Of a DNA stretch of 64,000 nt, positions 8,708 to 17,139 are shown in pieces. Every line of letters starts with the position of its first letter. Position 1 is the first letter of the stretch. The DNA is from Bacillus sp. NTK071 (GTDB lineage Bacteria; Bacillota; Bacilli; Bacillales; Guptibacillaceae), in NCBI RefSeq assembly GCF_017303315.1, contig NZ_JAFKOI010000003.1, forward strand, positions 1 to 64,000, written 5' to 3'. Both the position numbers and the translations under genes were made by a program. The notes under the pieces are model-generated. The model was not told the DNA's origin, made no database searches, and saw only the letters and a list, made by a program, of their open reading frames with translations.

Positions 8708-8965
8708 ATGAGCGTTCACAAAGGAATTTCAGATCAGCTTAGCCAAAAAAACCGCGAGATTAATTTATTTATACAGTTAGACAAAGAACGGGAAGAAGCT
8801 ATCGCTCGGGCAGTTGCACGTTGTGAAGCAAACGAAGAATATACAACTGACCGCATCAATGAACTATCTTCTCAAATTAATGAACTTGCCAAACAAGGAA
8901 GCATTCCAACACGCACCTATGTAACAAACGCTATGATTCATGAATATTGCCAAAAGAAACGCTAA
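8708..8965 (+). CDS. DUF2533 family protein (YpbS-like)
   Basis: Small soluble protein of 85 residues with no known function. The sequence MSVHKGISDQ, then a charged helical stretch and TRTYVTNAMIHEYCQKK, fits my memory of DUF2533. The start at 8708 is preceded by GGAGGA; a frame opening 27 bases earlier has no ribosome site. It stands alone, divergent from mntP, and ends at a strong two-way terminator. Confidence 0.75.
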   Translation: MSVHKGISDQLSQKNREINLFIQLDKEREEAIARAVARCEANEEYTTDRINELSSQINELAKQGSIPTRTYVTNAMIHEYCQKKR

Positions 8966-8973
8966 CAAACGAG

Positions 8974-9009
8974 AAAGACCCGCTCAGGATCCTGAGCGGG
9001 TCTTTCTTT
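8974..9009. terminator. Two-way terminator between the DUF2533 gene and ywlC
   Basis: A perfect 32-base palindrome at 8974-9005 (half AAAGACCCGCTCAGGA) with T runs on both sides. It serves the plus-strand gene and possibly the convergent ywlC. Confidence 0.9.
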
Positions 9010-9017
9010 TAGCTAGC

Positions 9018-9100
9018 GGGTTAATTTCCGCTCCAATTAACGAAGGGTTGAGTTTTATTTACTAATTGTTTCAAAAGCCAATCTTTTAGAAATGAGCTTT
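9018..9100 (+). repeat. Family-1 repeat, copy 3 (solo scar)
   Basis: The whole GC-rich core is gone: a single TTAATTTCCGCTCCAATTAA remains where a full copy has two TTCCGCTCC blocks. The right flank (TTTCAAAAGCCAATCTTTTA) is still recognisable. It sits between convergent genes. Confidence 0.7.
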
Positions 9101-9103
9101 CTT

Positions 9104-10153
9104 TTATTCTATGATAATCCGATTGTTAGCGGCTTTCGTTAATCGATTCATAACGGCTGCCCCTACACCCTCATGTGTAAACATTTCGCTATATATTTCA
9201 TCCACATTTGATTCATCAAATTTCCTTAGAACATCATATAACCGATTGGCGACTGTGATGAGATCGTGTTTCGATCCGCAAGGAATAACAACGTCAGCTT
9301 TGAATAATTCTTTTGACTCCTCCGTTGCCAGCACACCAACTTTCAGTCCTTCTGCTCTTCGTTTATCCACAATTTCTTGGATAAACGAATAAGAACCATC
9401 CACAAGGGTTACCGGCGCGGTTGGTGCATAATGCTTATATTTAACTCCAGGTGACTTAGGTTGATGCCCATCATCACTAAGCGCTGGATCAGTTTTCACT
9501 TCTCCAACAACTTCTTCAAGCTGTTCTTTCGTTACGCCACCCGGTCTTAGAATCGTCACAACATCGAGAGAGCAATCAACGACCGTCGATTCCAACCCAA
9601 CTCCAGTTGAACCACCATCCACAACCCCAGCAATCCGTCCGTCTAGATCATGAATGACGTGCCTCGCTGTTGTTGGACTCGGTTTACCGGATAAATTCGC
9701 ACTTGGAGCTGCCAGTGGCAAATTCGCTGCCTTCAATAATGCGAGTGCTACTGGATGATCGGGCATTCTAACCGCAACCGTATCAAGACCTGCTGTTACA
9801 TTTGTTGCTACACTCTTTCCACCAGGTAAGACTATTGTTAATGGTCCTGGCCAAAATGCATTCATTAATTGATCCGCTTGCTTCGGAATATTTGTTACTA
9901 ACTTTTCCACATGTGGACGAGATGCGACGTGCACGATGAGTGGATTATCGGCAGGACGTCCTTTTGCTTCAAAAATTTTTGCGACAGCCTTCTCAGACAA
10001 GGCATTTCCCCCGAGACCATAGACGGTCTCTGTCGGAAAAGCGATCACTTCATCTTGTTTTAAGTATTCCGCTGCTTCCACAATCTGTGGATAATGTTTT
10101 TCACTGTCCACATTTTCATCCACATACCAAACATTTGTGTGGATACCTTCCAC
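9104..10153 (-). CDS. ywlC: L-threonylcarbamoyladenylate synthase, Sua5/YwlC type
   Basis: Makes threonylcarbamoyl-AMP for the t6A37 modification of ANN-decoding tRNAs. The YrdC domain fills about the first 210 residues (DEVIAFPTETVYGLGGNA, KGRPADNPLIVH, SANLSGKPSPTTA), followed by a linker and a Sua5 domain (about 235-349), so this is the long form. The start was set at the GTG at 10153, seven bases from GAGGGT; a GTG nine bases earlier overlaps that site. DnaA-box-like sequences cluster within its first codons and upstream. Confidence 0.93.
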   Translation of the reverse strand: MEGIHTNVWYVDENVDSEKHYPQIVEAAEYLKQDEVIAFPTETVYGLGGNALSEKAVAKIFEAKGRPADNPLIVHVASRPHVEKLVTNIPKQADQLMNAFWPGPLTIVLPGGKSVATNVTAGLDTVAVRMPDHPVALALLKAANLPLAAPSANLSGKPSPTTARHVIHDLDGRIAGVVDGGSTGVGLESTVVDCSLDVVTILRPGGVTKEQLEEVVGEVKTDPALSDDGHQPKSPGVKYKHYAPTAPVTLVDGSYSFIQEIVDKRRAEGLKVGVLATEESKELFKADVVIPCGSKHDLITVANRLYDVLRKFDESNVDEIYSEMFTHEGVGAAVMNRLTKAANNRIIIE

Positions 10154-10314
10154 GTTATTCACCCTCTTACTTGATAAAGACTAGTAAACCCGCTTATTTC
10201 GGGATAATAAGTGGTTATTCCACAGAATTCTACACAATCTGTAAAAACGCTTCCTTTTGCTTTTTCATCATTCATCCACATTGTGTGGATAACATACGTT
10301 CGTTTTGTGTATAA
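10086..10314. promoter_or_regulatory. Cluster of DnaA boxes at the ywlC promoter
   Basis: The DnaA box TTATCCACA occurs exactly, in reverse, at 10086-10094 and 10284-10292. One-mismatch boxes are at 10116-10124, 10138-10146, 10272-10280 and 10306-10314. A further exact box is inside ywlC at 9363-9371. As I recall, the ywlC promoter region is a DnaA-binding cluster in B. subtilis, so the position as well as the sequence supports the call. Confidence 0.75.
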
Positions 10315-10332
10315 CATTGTTGATGAAACAAG

Positions 10333-10764
10333 CTAAACTAACCGTTTTCTCATAATGACTCGATTGCTTTCTTGATCTGTGAATAACCTGTTACTTTTCA
10401 TTTGGATCGGTACGTTTTCTACGTTAATTGTCGAGAAACCAAAAACTTGGAAGAAAAAAGACTCTTCATTAGACGTGAGGTACAACTCGTCCAACTTTGT
10501 TTTCTTCGCATATTGAATGACTGATTCAAAGAACTTGAGCAACCCTTCAGAGGTTGATTCCGAGCTGTTTAAAACGAGCGCTCGAAGTAGACCTGCACCT
10601 CCAAACGTTTCAAGTCCAATAACACCGAATAGTTCTTTCGTTTCCGTTTCAGCAATTAGAAATGATTCAATCTCAGGAAGCCCGTCCACTTCAAGTCCAG
10701 ATTGTTTCACAATGTTCCAAACAACAGATTCGTCTTCCGCTATTGCTTTTCTTAGTAGAAACAA
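10333..10764 (-). CDS. GNAT-fold N-acetyltransferase (YwlB-like)
   Basis: About 143 residues with the layout of a small GNAT acetyltransferase: LRKAIAEDE at the N-terminus, a central LFGVIGLE strand, ALVLNSSESTSEGLLKF in place of the acetyl-CoA loop, and a C-terminal FFFQVFGFSTI. The substrate is unknown; ArsN-like proteins have this shape. A TTG start at 10764 lies nine bases from AAGGAGG, whereas the ATG at 10773 abuts that site. The gene lies next to ywlC, as ywlB does in B. subtilis. The acetyl-CoA motif is weak, so activity is uncertain. Confidence 0.75.
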   Translation of the reverse strand: MFLLRKAIAEDESVVWNIVKQSGLEVDGLPEIESFLIAETETKELFGVIGLETFGGAGLLRALVLNSSESTSEGLLKFFESVIQYAKKTKLDELYLTSNEESFFFQVFGFSTINVENVPIQMKSNRLFTDQESNRVIMRKRLV

Positions 10765-10850
10765 ATGAATCATCCTCCTTCATTCTTCAAATAAAGAGCA
10801 CAAAACCGTTCTGTTATGGTCTTATGCGTAAAAGGAGGATAATAGACTAA

Positions 10851-11462
10851 CTATTTAAATATTCCCTTGAACCAGTCTCCAACTCCATCAATTAGTTTAA
10901 CAAGGAAGAAATCAACTTCCACTTCATCTGAAGGTTCTTGAACCTTTTCCTCATCGCCTGCAGCTTGTACGGCATCTCCATTTGCGAAGTCAAGGAAGCA
11001 AAGTGGAGGAAAAAGCACACACCACCAGTTATCCCCAAGTCCTTCACCGATGGTAATCAGTACAGCTTCATAATTCCCTGCAGGATAAACAAAATCACCA
11101 TACAATTTCGTTGGGAAAGCAACTTCTTCAAACTTCACGGAAAATGATTCACTGCTCCCGACTTTTGCAAGCTCCGTCTTAACAATTGCTTCAATTTCAC
11201 TTAAATGACCTTTAATCACTTTACGTGAAGCTTCAATGGAAGTTAAATCTGCAACCCAGCCGTTAATGGATTCATTTACCTGATCACGAATTTGGCGTTT
11301 AACCGTTTGGTCTTCATCGCTATTACTATTTGCTAGTATACGAAGACGAATCGCTTCGTCTGGAATCACCTGGTTTGCTGAAGCACCTTCCGAACCCTGG
11401 AGACTTGAAGCAAGAATAAAAATTGAGATTAATAGATTTATAAGTCCTTTTTGATTCATCAT
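10851..11462 (-). CDS. spoIIR: Stage II sporulation protein R
   Basis: Made in the forespore and secreted towards the mother cell, where it triggers SpoIIGA to process pro-sigma-E. The 203-residue product has an N-terminal signal or membrane segment at about residues 7-24, then IPDEAIRLRILANSNSDEDQ, the SpoIIR hallmark, and a C-terminal half with FPTKLYGDFVYPAGNYEAV and GDNWWCVLFPPLCF. GGGG lies seven bases before the ATG. It is separated from prmC upstream by about 95 bases containing a symmetric motif. In B. subtilis expression is sigma-F dependent; no clear sigma-F promoter could be picked out here. Confidence 0.96.
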   Translation of the reverse strand: MMNQKGLINLLISIFILASSLQGSEGASANQVIPDEAIRLRILANSNSDEDQTVKRQIRDQVNESINGWVADLTSIEASRKVIKGHLSEIEAIVKTELAKVGSSESFSVKFEEVAFPTKLYGDFVYPAGNYEAVLITIGEGLGDNWWCVLFPPLCFLDFANGDAVQAAGDEEKVQEPSDEVEVDFFLVKLIDGVGDWFKGIFK

Positions 11463-11486
11463 CTTGTATCCCCGTCCCTTCTAGCT

Positions 11487-11542
11487 CTCATTCTGGCCAG
11501 AATTACACGTTCTAAACGTATAACTCTTCACCAGAATGTGAG
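11487..11542. promoter_or_regulatory. Symmetric motif in the spoIIR leader
   Basis: A perfect 14-base palindrome ATTCTGGCCAGAAT is at 11490-11503. A third half-site, CCAGAATGTGAG at 11531-11542, can pair with CTCATTCTGG at 11487-11496. This could be an operator or two alternative RNA hairpins before spoIIR. No known binding protein is recognised. Confidence 0.4.
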
Positions 11543-11556
11543 TAGATTCGACGAGA

Positions 11557-12405
11557 CTAGTTTACAACACCAAATACCATGCGCTCTTTGCCACTAATGT
11601 CTTTTACCACTTCGACCTGAATCCGATCCCCGAAAGAGGCTTCTAACATACCGGCGACTGTTCTTGCTTGTGTGTCTCCGACTTCAAACCCGATTAACCC
11701 TGGGTTTGCGATAATATCCGTAAGATCGGTTGCGAGACGCCGATACAGGTCATATCCATCTTCTCCTCCAACAAGTGCCTGAATCGGCTCATTATCGCGG
11801 ACAAGCGGATCAAGCTCTTGATAATCAGCTTCAGAAATATAAGGTGGATTCGATACAACAATATCCACCTTTCTTTCTTTAAGAGGATCAAGCAGATCTC
11901 CATGAACAAATGTAACAGGAGCTTGAAGATCCCGAGCATTTCCTTCTGCAACGTGAAGCGCTTCTTCCGAAAGGTCAACAGCCGTTACATTGCTATTGGT
12001 TAATTCAAGAGCAAGACTAATCGCAATCGCCCCGCTTCCTGTTCCAATGTCAGCAATCGACGCGCGCGCAGGATCAGGAAAAAGACGTTTCGCTCGAGAT
12101 AGAATGCCTTCAACTAGTTCCTCTGTCTCAGGGCGTGGCACAAGTACATGATGATTCACCCGAAACGTTCGGCCATAGAATTCTTCTTTTTCACAAATAT
12201 GCTGAACTGGAATGCCACTCGCATGCTGATGTATTTTGTCCTGAAAGCTTGAATAATTCGGCATTTCATCTCTCATCATGAGTAACAGTTCTGTTCGGGA
12301 TAGATTAAGCTCATGTTTCATTAACCATTCTGCGGCTGAAGATTCTCTACCATGCTTTTCTAAAAAAGAAGAAGCCCATTTAAGGGCTTCAAATACAGTC
12401 GTCAT
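11557..12405 (-). CDS. prmC: Release factor glutamine methyltransferase
   Basis: Methylates the glutamine of the GGQ motif in peptide release factors, using S-adenosylmethionine. The 282-residue product has an N-terminal helical domain (about 1-80), the SAM-binding ADIGTGSGAIAISLA and the catalytic NPPY motif (VSNPPYISEADY). It begins four bases after the prfA stop, and its ribosome site lies in the end of prfA, so enzyme and substrate are co-expressed. The order prfA-prmC is the usual one in Bacillus. Confidence 0.97.
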   Translation of the reverse strand: MTTVFEALKWASSFLEKHGRESSAAEWLMKHELNLSRTELLLMMRDEMPNYSSFQDKIHQHASGIPVQHICEKEEFYGRTFRVNHHVLVPRPETEELVEGILSRAKRLFPDPARASIADIGTGSGAIAISLALELTNSNVTAVDLSEEALHVAEGNARDLQAPVTFVHGDLLDPLKERKVDIVVSNPPYISEADYQELDPLVRDNEPIQALVGGEDGYDLYRRLATDLTDIIANPGLIGFEVGDTQARTVAGMLEASFGDRIQVEVVKDISGKERMVFGVVN

Positions 12406-12409
12406 AGGG

Positions 12410-13480
12410 TCACTCTCCAGCTTCTGCCATCAAGCGCGTTTGCTCTTCCGTAATAAGCGCATCAATAAATTCATCAAGCTTTCCTTGAAGAATTTGATCC
12501 AGCTTTTGAATCGTGAGGTTAATACGGTGATCTGTTACACGATTCTGCGGGAAATTATACGTACGAATTCGCTCTGAACGGTCCCCAGTACCTACTGCTG
12601 ATTTACGATTGTCATCATACTCTTTCTGTGCTTCTTGCTGGAACTTATCATACACTCGAGCACGTAACACTTTCATCGCTTTTTCTTTGTTCTTGATCTG
12701 AGACTTCTCATCCTGACACGATACAACAACGCCTGTTGGAGTATGCGTTAGACGAACGGCTGACATTGTTGTATTAACACTCTGTCCACCAGGTCCACTG
12801 GATGTAAATGTGTCCACACGAACATCCTTGTCGTGAATCTCTACTTCGACTTCTTCCGCTTCAGGAAGAACAGCTACAGTTGCAGTTGACGTATGAATAC
12901 GACCACCTGATTCTGTTGAAGGAACACGCTGAACGCGGTGTGCACCATTCTCATACTTCATCTTGGAATAAGCGCCTTCACCGTTAATCATGAAAATGAT
13001 TTCTTTAAAGCCACCAAGCTCAGTGGAACTGTACTCGATTACTTCAGATTTCCATCCCTGCATTTCAGCAAATCGACTGTACATTTTGTACAAGTCACCA
13101 GCAAATAAAGCCGCTTCATCTCCACCCGCAGCACCACGAACTTCGATAATAACGTTCTTATCGTCGTTTGGATCTTTAGGAAGAAGAAGAATTCTGAGAC
13201 GCTCCGCATACTCTTCTGCTTGCGGATTAAGTTCCGATAGCTCAGCCTTCACCATTTCACGCATTTCTGCGTCTTTCTCTTCCTCAAGCATGGCTTTCGC
13301 ATCTTTAATGCCTTCAAGGACTTCCTTATATTCACGATATACTTGCACGGTTTCCTCAAGGCTTGACTGCTCTTTGGAATATTCGCGGAGTTTCGTTGTG
13401 TCATTAATGACTTCAGGATCACTTAACAACTGATTTAACTTATCATAACGTTCTTCTACTATTTCTAAACGGTCTAACAA
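12410..13480 (-). CDS. prfA: Peptide chain release factor 1
   Basis: Recognises UAA and UAG stop codons and releases the peptide. The 356-residue product has an N-terminal coiled-coil domain and the GGQ motif within [12 protein letters not shown] near residue 233, which is the target of PrmC next door. Length and order of domains are normal. Transcribed with prmC. Confidence 0.98.
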   Translation of the reverse strand: MLDRLEIVEERYDKLNQLLSDPEVINDTTKLREYSKEQSSLEETVQVYREYKEVLEGIKDAKAMLEEEKDAEMREMVKAELSELNPQAEEYAERLRILLLPKDPNDDKNVIIEVRGAAGGDEAALFAGDLYKMYSRFAEMQGWKSEVIEYSSTELGGFKEIIFMINGEGAYSKMKYENGAHRVQRVPSTESGGRIHTSTATVAVLPEAEEVEVEIHDKDVRVDTFTSSGPGGQSVNTTMSAVRLTHTPTGVVVSCQDEKSQIKNKEKAMKVLRARVYDKFQQEAQKEYDDNRKSAVGTGDRSERIRTYNFPQNRVTDHRINLTIQKLDQILQGKLDEFIDALITEEQTRLMAEAGE

Positions 13481-13620
13481 GATCTTTCACCTCGTTTTCG
13501 TTGCATAACATTCTAATTATAGTATAGGACATTTCACCCGTCAAAAGCAAAAACAGCTTGAACTTCTTTTAAACGGGGTAAACTTAAAACAAGAGACCGT
13601 TAGAAGAAAGGTGATGGGTT

Positions 13621-14955
13621 ATGAAAGTTGTGATTATAGGTGGAGACGCTGCCGGGATGAGCGCAGCAATGCAAATTGTTCGGAACGATGAAAATGCTGA
13701 AGTAGTAACGCTCGAAAAAGGAAATATTTACTCTTATGGACAGTGCGGACTTCCATATGTCATAAGCGGAAAAATTGAATCATCCGAGAAGCTTATTGCA
13801 CGTACAGTCGATACATTTCGTAATAAGTATGGTATAGACGCAAGAGTTTACCATGAAGTTACCGAAGTAGATACTGATAACAAGGTTGTGAAAGGCACGA
13901 ATCTAAAGACAGGTGAAGCTTTCACGGAAAACTTTGATAAACTTCTTATCGCAACGGGTGTAAGTCCAGTTAAACCAGGATGGGATGGCATTGACTTAGA
14001 TGGTATACATACACTTAAAACGATCCCAGATGCAGAGAAAGTCATTATGGATTTAGATGATTCTATTAACAAAGTCGCAGTGATTGGCGGAGGATACATT
14101 GGCCTTGAAATGGCAGAGGCGTTTAGAGAGCTTGGCAAAGAGGTTCGTATTATTGAGTTAGGGCCTCAACTGGCGAGTATCTTCGATGAAGATATGGCAG
14201 AATTCATTCATGAAGAAGCTGAACGCAACAACGTTTCTGTGCATACGAACGAAGGTGTTCAATCATTCAAAGGCGATACGCGCGTGAAAAAAGTGGTTAC
14301 CGATAAAGGAGAATACGAGGCTGATCTCGTTCTCGTTTCTGTTGGCGTTAAGCCTAACACAGGCTTCTTAAAAGATTGTGGCCTTCACATGACTGAGAAT
14401 GGTGCTATCCAAGTAAATCGTTATATGGAAACTAGTATGGAGAATATTTATGCCGCTGGTGACTGTGCAACACACTATCATCGAGTAAAAGAACGGGATG
14501 ATTTTGTTCCTCTTGGCACTACAGCAAACAAACAAGGGCGAATTGCTGGACTTAACATAATTGGCCAACCGAATACGTTTAAAGGCATTGTCGGATCATC
14601 TGTTATCAAGTTCTTTGAACTAACACTCGGTCGAACTGGTTTATCTACGAAGGAAGCAGAGGAGTTAAATCTTCCGTATGCAAATTGTTCCACAGAGGCA
14701 ACGGACATTGCAGGGTACTACCCAGAAGCAAGAGAGCTTCGTGTGAAAATAGTGTACAGAGATGACAATGAACGCATACTCGGTGGCCAATTCATCGGAA
14801 AGTACGGTGTTGATAAACGTGTAGACGTTCTCGCTACAGCTCTCTACCACAACATGTCGCTTCATGATATTGAAGACCTTGACCTTTCTTATGCACCACC
14901 ATACAACAGCGTATGGGATCCGTTGCAACAAGCAGCCAGAAGAGCTCAGCATTAA
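13621..14955 (+). CDS. CoA-disulfide reductase / NADH peroxidase family flavoprotein
   Basis: 444-residue FAD/NAD(P)H enzyme of the pyridine nucleotide-disulfide oxidoreductase family. The FAD site [10 protein letters not shown] is at the N-terminus (an alanine replaces the third glycine), the single redox cysteine is in [10 protein letters not shown] near residue 43, the NAD site is [15 protein letters not shown], and AAGDCA binds the flavin. The lone cysteine fits CoA-disulfide reductase, NADH oxidase or NADH peroxidase, which cannot be told apart by eye. AAAGGTGATGG precedes the ATG. It forms a single-gene unit ending in the terminator at 14966. Confidence 0.85.
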   Translation: MKVVIIGGDAAGMSAAMQIVRNDENAEVVTLEKGNIYSYGQCGLPYVISGKIESSEKLIARTVDTFRNKYGIDARVYHEVTEVDTDNKVVKGTNLKTGEAFTENFDKLLIATGVSPVKPGWDGIDLDGIHTLKTIPDAEKVIMDLDDSINKVAVIGGGYIGLEMAEAFRELGKEVRIIELGPQLASIFDEDMAEFIHEEAERNNVSVHTNEGVQSFKGDTRVKKVVTDKGEYEADLVLVSVGVKPNTGFLKDCGLHMTENGAIQVNRYMETSMENIYAAGDCATHYHRVKERDDFVPLGTTANKQGRIAGLNIIGQPNTFKGIVGSSVIKFFELTLGRTGLSTKEAEELNLPYANCSTEATDIAGYYPEARELRVKIVYRDDNERILGGQFIGKYGVDKRVDVLATALYHNMSLHDIEDLDLSYAPPYNSVWDPLQQAARRAQH

Positions 14956-14965
14956 CATATGTAAC

Positions 14966-14995
14966 AAATAACCCTCTCAGCAGAGAGGGTTATTT
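14966..14995. terminator. Two-way terminator between the flavoprotein and lipoprotein genes
   Basis: AAATAACCCTCTC, four-base loop, GAGAGGGTTATTT: a 13-base-pair perfect stem with A/T tails on both sides. The stop codon of the convergent lipoprotein gene lies inside the stem. Confidence 0.88.
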
Positions 14996-15361
14996 AATTC
15001 TGACGTGAATTTTATATCTTGGTACTGTTTTGTAGATCTTCGCTGCAAGTTGTTTCTTCAGCCCATTCACGTCTTCCTTCGGATTGCCGAAATTCACATT
15101 AACCCAGGCATGATTGCCGGTGATTGAAATAGCGCCTGCATTATAGCCCTCTGCTTCCACAACTTCTCTAATCTTGTTCTGATCATCGCTAATGGTTGAT
15201 TTATTTACACTCATATTACGATAGGACTGCGGGTTTAAGTTAATATCGGTATTTAACTGTTGCCCTTCTCCGGCCTGTCCATCAGCTGATGGTGGCTTAA
15301 GTGGTGAACATGCAGAAGCAATTAGAACAGTTAGTACCATCAAAAAAGTAAAAATTCTCAT
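14990..15361 (-). CDS. Small putative lipoprotein
   Basis: 123-residue exported protein. The signal peptide ends in a lipobox, LIASAC, so the mature protein should be anchored by a lipidated cysteine near residue 19. A low-complexity linker follows, then a compact domain (about 60-123) with IREVVEAEGYNAGAISITGN and a basic C-terminus. It resembles small sporulation lipoproteins such as YhcN/YlaJ in general shape, but I do not recognise a family. The start at 15361 is set by GGAGGTG eight bases upstream. Confidence 0.7.
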   Translation of the reverse strand: MRIFTFLMVLTVLIASACSPLKPPSADGQAGEGQQLNTDINLNPQSYRNMSVNKSTISDDQNKIREVVEAEGYNAGAISITGNHAWVNVNFGNPKEDVNGLKKQLAAKIYKTVPRYKIHVRIK

Positions 15362-15445
15362 GCGTCTGACACCTCCTGTTCTTAAAGTGCCCAATGAACG
15401 AGGAGATAGATCAGTTAAAAAATGTAAATGAAAAAATTACTTCAC

Positions 15446-15579
15446 TTAACATTGTGGCTATAAAAGTATGTTGTGGGTGATTTGCGCTTCAGGTACTCGC
15501 TTTCCGCGGGGCGGGCGGTGAGCCTCCTCGTCGCTAACGCTCCTGTGGGGTCTCACCTGTCCCGCTCATCCCGCATAAC
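15446..15579 (+). repeat. Family-1 repeat, copy 4 (right end replaced by family 3)
   Basis: Starts in the left flank (AACATTGTGGCTATAAAAG), runs through GGTACTCG and the complete inner hairpin to CCTGTCCCGCTCATCCCGC, then ends abruptly and passes into a family-3 element. The right arm that should pair with GGTACTCG is missing. Confidence 0.8.
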
Positions 15580-15714
15580 GAAAAGCGAAAGTGGGCGTTT
15601 AGGCTCGACAAGCGCTGGAACCTTTCAATTTGAACACGGTCTTTGTGTTCGGATTGAAAGGTGAAGCGACTCGAGAGCCTGCCCACTGCAGCTAGATCAG
15701 AAAAGCAGAAGTGG
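15580..15714 (+). repeat. Family-3 repeat, copy 1, with truncated tandem second copy
   Basis: Nested hairpins: GTGGGC (from 15591) pairs with GCCCAC (15681), AGGCTC with GAGCCT, CCTTTCAAT with ATTGAAAGG and GAACAC with GTGTTC around a seven-base loop. The element ends CAGCTAGATCAG and is followed at once by a second start, AAAAGCAGAAGTGGGC, which is cut short. Confidence 0.75.
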
Positions 15715-15728
15715 GCTTTTGAGGCAAC

Positions 15729-15752
15729 AAAAAAAGCCCGGTATCCCGGACT
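15729..15752 (-). terminator. Terminator of tdk
   Basis: On the minus strand AGTCCGG, four-base loop, CCGGGCT (one wobble pair) and a run of seven T residues. The stem begins at the tdk stop codon. Confidence 0.8.
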
Positions 15753-16369
15753 TAATTCGATACTTCTTGTTGTTTAGGATCTCTTGCTGTTGGTTTACCG
15801 GGTACTTTATGGCAGTGACGGCAGCGCGGTTCATATGATTCTGATGCTCCTACAAGAATAATTGGATCATCATAATGAGCGGGCTTGCCATCGATTAAGC
15901 GTTGGGTTCTACTTGCTGGAGAACCACACACCACGCAGATTGCCTGTAGCTTTGTAACCGATTCTGCTACTGTAAGAAGTTCAGGTACCTGTCCAAATGC
16001 CATCCCACGAAAATCCTGGTCAAGACCTGCTACAATGACACGCACGCCTTCATCAGCAAGCTGCTGAGCAACTTCCACAATGCCATTATCGAAGAATTGA
16101 ACCTCATCAACTGCAACCATATCCGTATCTTCTGAGACGCGGTCTAGAATAGCCTGTGAGTGGTCAACTGGAACAGCAATAACTGACATCCCATTGTGAG
16201 ACACAACAGATTCTTCACTATATCTATTATCGACTTTTGGTTTAAACACCTGAACCTTTTGCTTTGCGTAAGTCGCTCTTCTTACTCGGCGAATCAACTC
16301 TTCTGACTTTCCTGAGAACATACTTCCACAAATAACCTCAATCCAGCCGCTGTGTTTCATGACATGCAT
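15752..16369 (-). CDS. tdk: Thymidine kinase
   Basis: Phosphorylates thymidine to dTMP in pyrimidine salvage. The roughly 205-residue product has the Walker A loop [10 protein letters not shown], the lasso region typical of type-II kinases, DEVQFF, and the zinc-binding CVVCG and CRHCH pairs. The start at 16369 gives MHVMKHSGW, matching the B. subtilis N-terminus; the frame opening at 16471 would add 34 residues unlike the family. Downstream of rpmE on the same strand, as in B. subtilis. Confidence 0.96.
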   Translation of the reverse strand: MHVMKHSGWIEVICGSMFSGKSEELIRRVRRATYAKQKVQVFKPKVDNRYSEESVVSHNGMSVIAVPVDHSQAILDRVSEDTDMVAVDEVQFFDNGIVEVAQQLADEGVRVIVAGLDQDFRGMAFGQVPELLTVAESVTKLQAICVVCGSPASRTQRLIDGKPAHYDDPIILVGASESYEPRCRHCHKVPGKPTARDPKQQEVSN

Positions 16370-16528
16370 GCAACCGCTTCTCCTTTCTCCAGCATAGGCA
16401 TTAAAAAATCGGCCTAGCCACCATAGTGGCAACAGCCTGATCCATTGTTTACTGCTTATACTTTCATTCATTTTGATTTTTATTAATTAAAAGAAACAAG
16501 GGGATAGAGTAACACTAATAGCTACCAC

Positions 16529-16680
16529 GATTTTTGGCTCATTCGAGTAAAACCTTAGTTTCACTCGCCTTTAAGGCCTTTAAGCGTAGCTTAAAGGTCG
16601 CACTTGTAGAAAGAAACGAGTGAGCAAACTCATTTGCTCCAACCGTTTCTTTCTACAAGTGCGGAAATGAGCCAAAAATC
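16529..16680 (+). repeat. Family-2 multi-hairpin repeat, copy A
   Basis: A 152-base element bounded by GATTTTTGGCTCATT (16529-16543) and its exact reverse complement (16666-16680). It holds three hairpins: one at about 16545-16566; CCTTTAAGC / GCTTAAAGG around a three-base loop (16577-16597); and a perfect 20-base-pair stem, 16599-16618 with 16644-16663, with a smaller GAGCAAA / TTTGCTC stem in its loop. It fills most of the tdk-rpmE gap. Confidence 0.85.
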
Positions 16681-16741
16681 ATCCCCATATAACACCACAC
16701 CAACAACGTTTGCATTGTTCAATCATACTTATAGTGTTAAA

Positions 16742-16774
16742 AAAACAGGCAAGAAGTAAATACTTGCCTGTTTT
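16742..16774. terminator. Terminator of rpmE
   Basis: AAAACAGGCAAG and CTTGCCTGTTTT form a perfect 12-base-pair stem with a nine-base loop. A- and T-rich tails make it work in both directions. Confidence 0.88.
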
Positions 16775-16786
16775 CTATTATTAACC

Positions 16787-16987
16787 TTAACGGTTGTATT
16801 TTTTTCTAAACTTATCTACGCGTCCACCAGCGTCATTAAACTTCTGACGTCCAGTATAGAACGGATGACACTCAGAGCAAACCTCTACGCTGACGCCGTC
16901 CTGTTTTGTAGAACCAGTTTCGAATTCGTTACCGCAAGCACACCTAACAGTGATTTTTTCATAACCTGGATGAATTGCTTGTTTCAT
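16787..16987 (-). CDS. rpmE: 50S ribosomal protein bL31, zinc-binding form
   Basis: 66-residue ribosomal protein of the large subunit. It keeps the four zinc-site cysteines (CACG and CSEC), which marks the zinc form that B. subtilis replaces with YtiA under zinc shortage. MKQAIHPGY is the usual N-terminus. The start at 16987 is nine bases from AAGGAG; an ATG three codons earlier overlaps that site. Between rho and tdk as in B. subtilis. A strong hairpin lies in its leader. Confidence 0.97.
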   Translation of the reverse strand: MKQAIHPGYEKITVRCACGNEFETGSTKQDGVSVEVCSECHPFYTGRQKFNDAGGRVDKFRKKYNR

Positions 16988-17034
16988 GAATTTCATCTCC
17001 TTCCGCCCTGATCCCTGAGGAACCAGAGTTATCT

Positions 17035-17063
17035 GAAGCTAGAAGGCAATACCTTCTAGCTTC
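17035..17063 (-). promoter_or_regulatory. Hairpin in the rpmE leader
   Basis: GAAGCTAGAAGG and CCTTCTAGCTTC form a perfect 12-base-pair stem with a five-base loop, about 48 bases before the rpmE start. No T run follows on the minus strand, so it does not look like a plain rho terminator. It may be an RNA control or processing site for bL31. Confidence 0.5.
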
Positions 17064-17139
17064 TGCACACATAGAAGTATTATAGCAGGGAGATACCTAC
17101 AATGCAATTGGTCATTCCTACCTCAAATCAGTTCAACCT

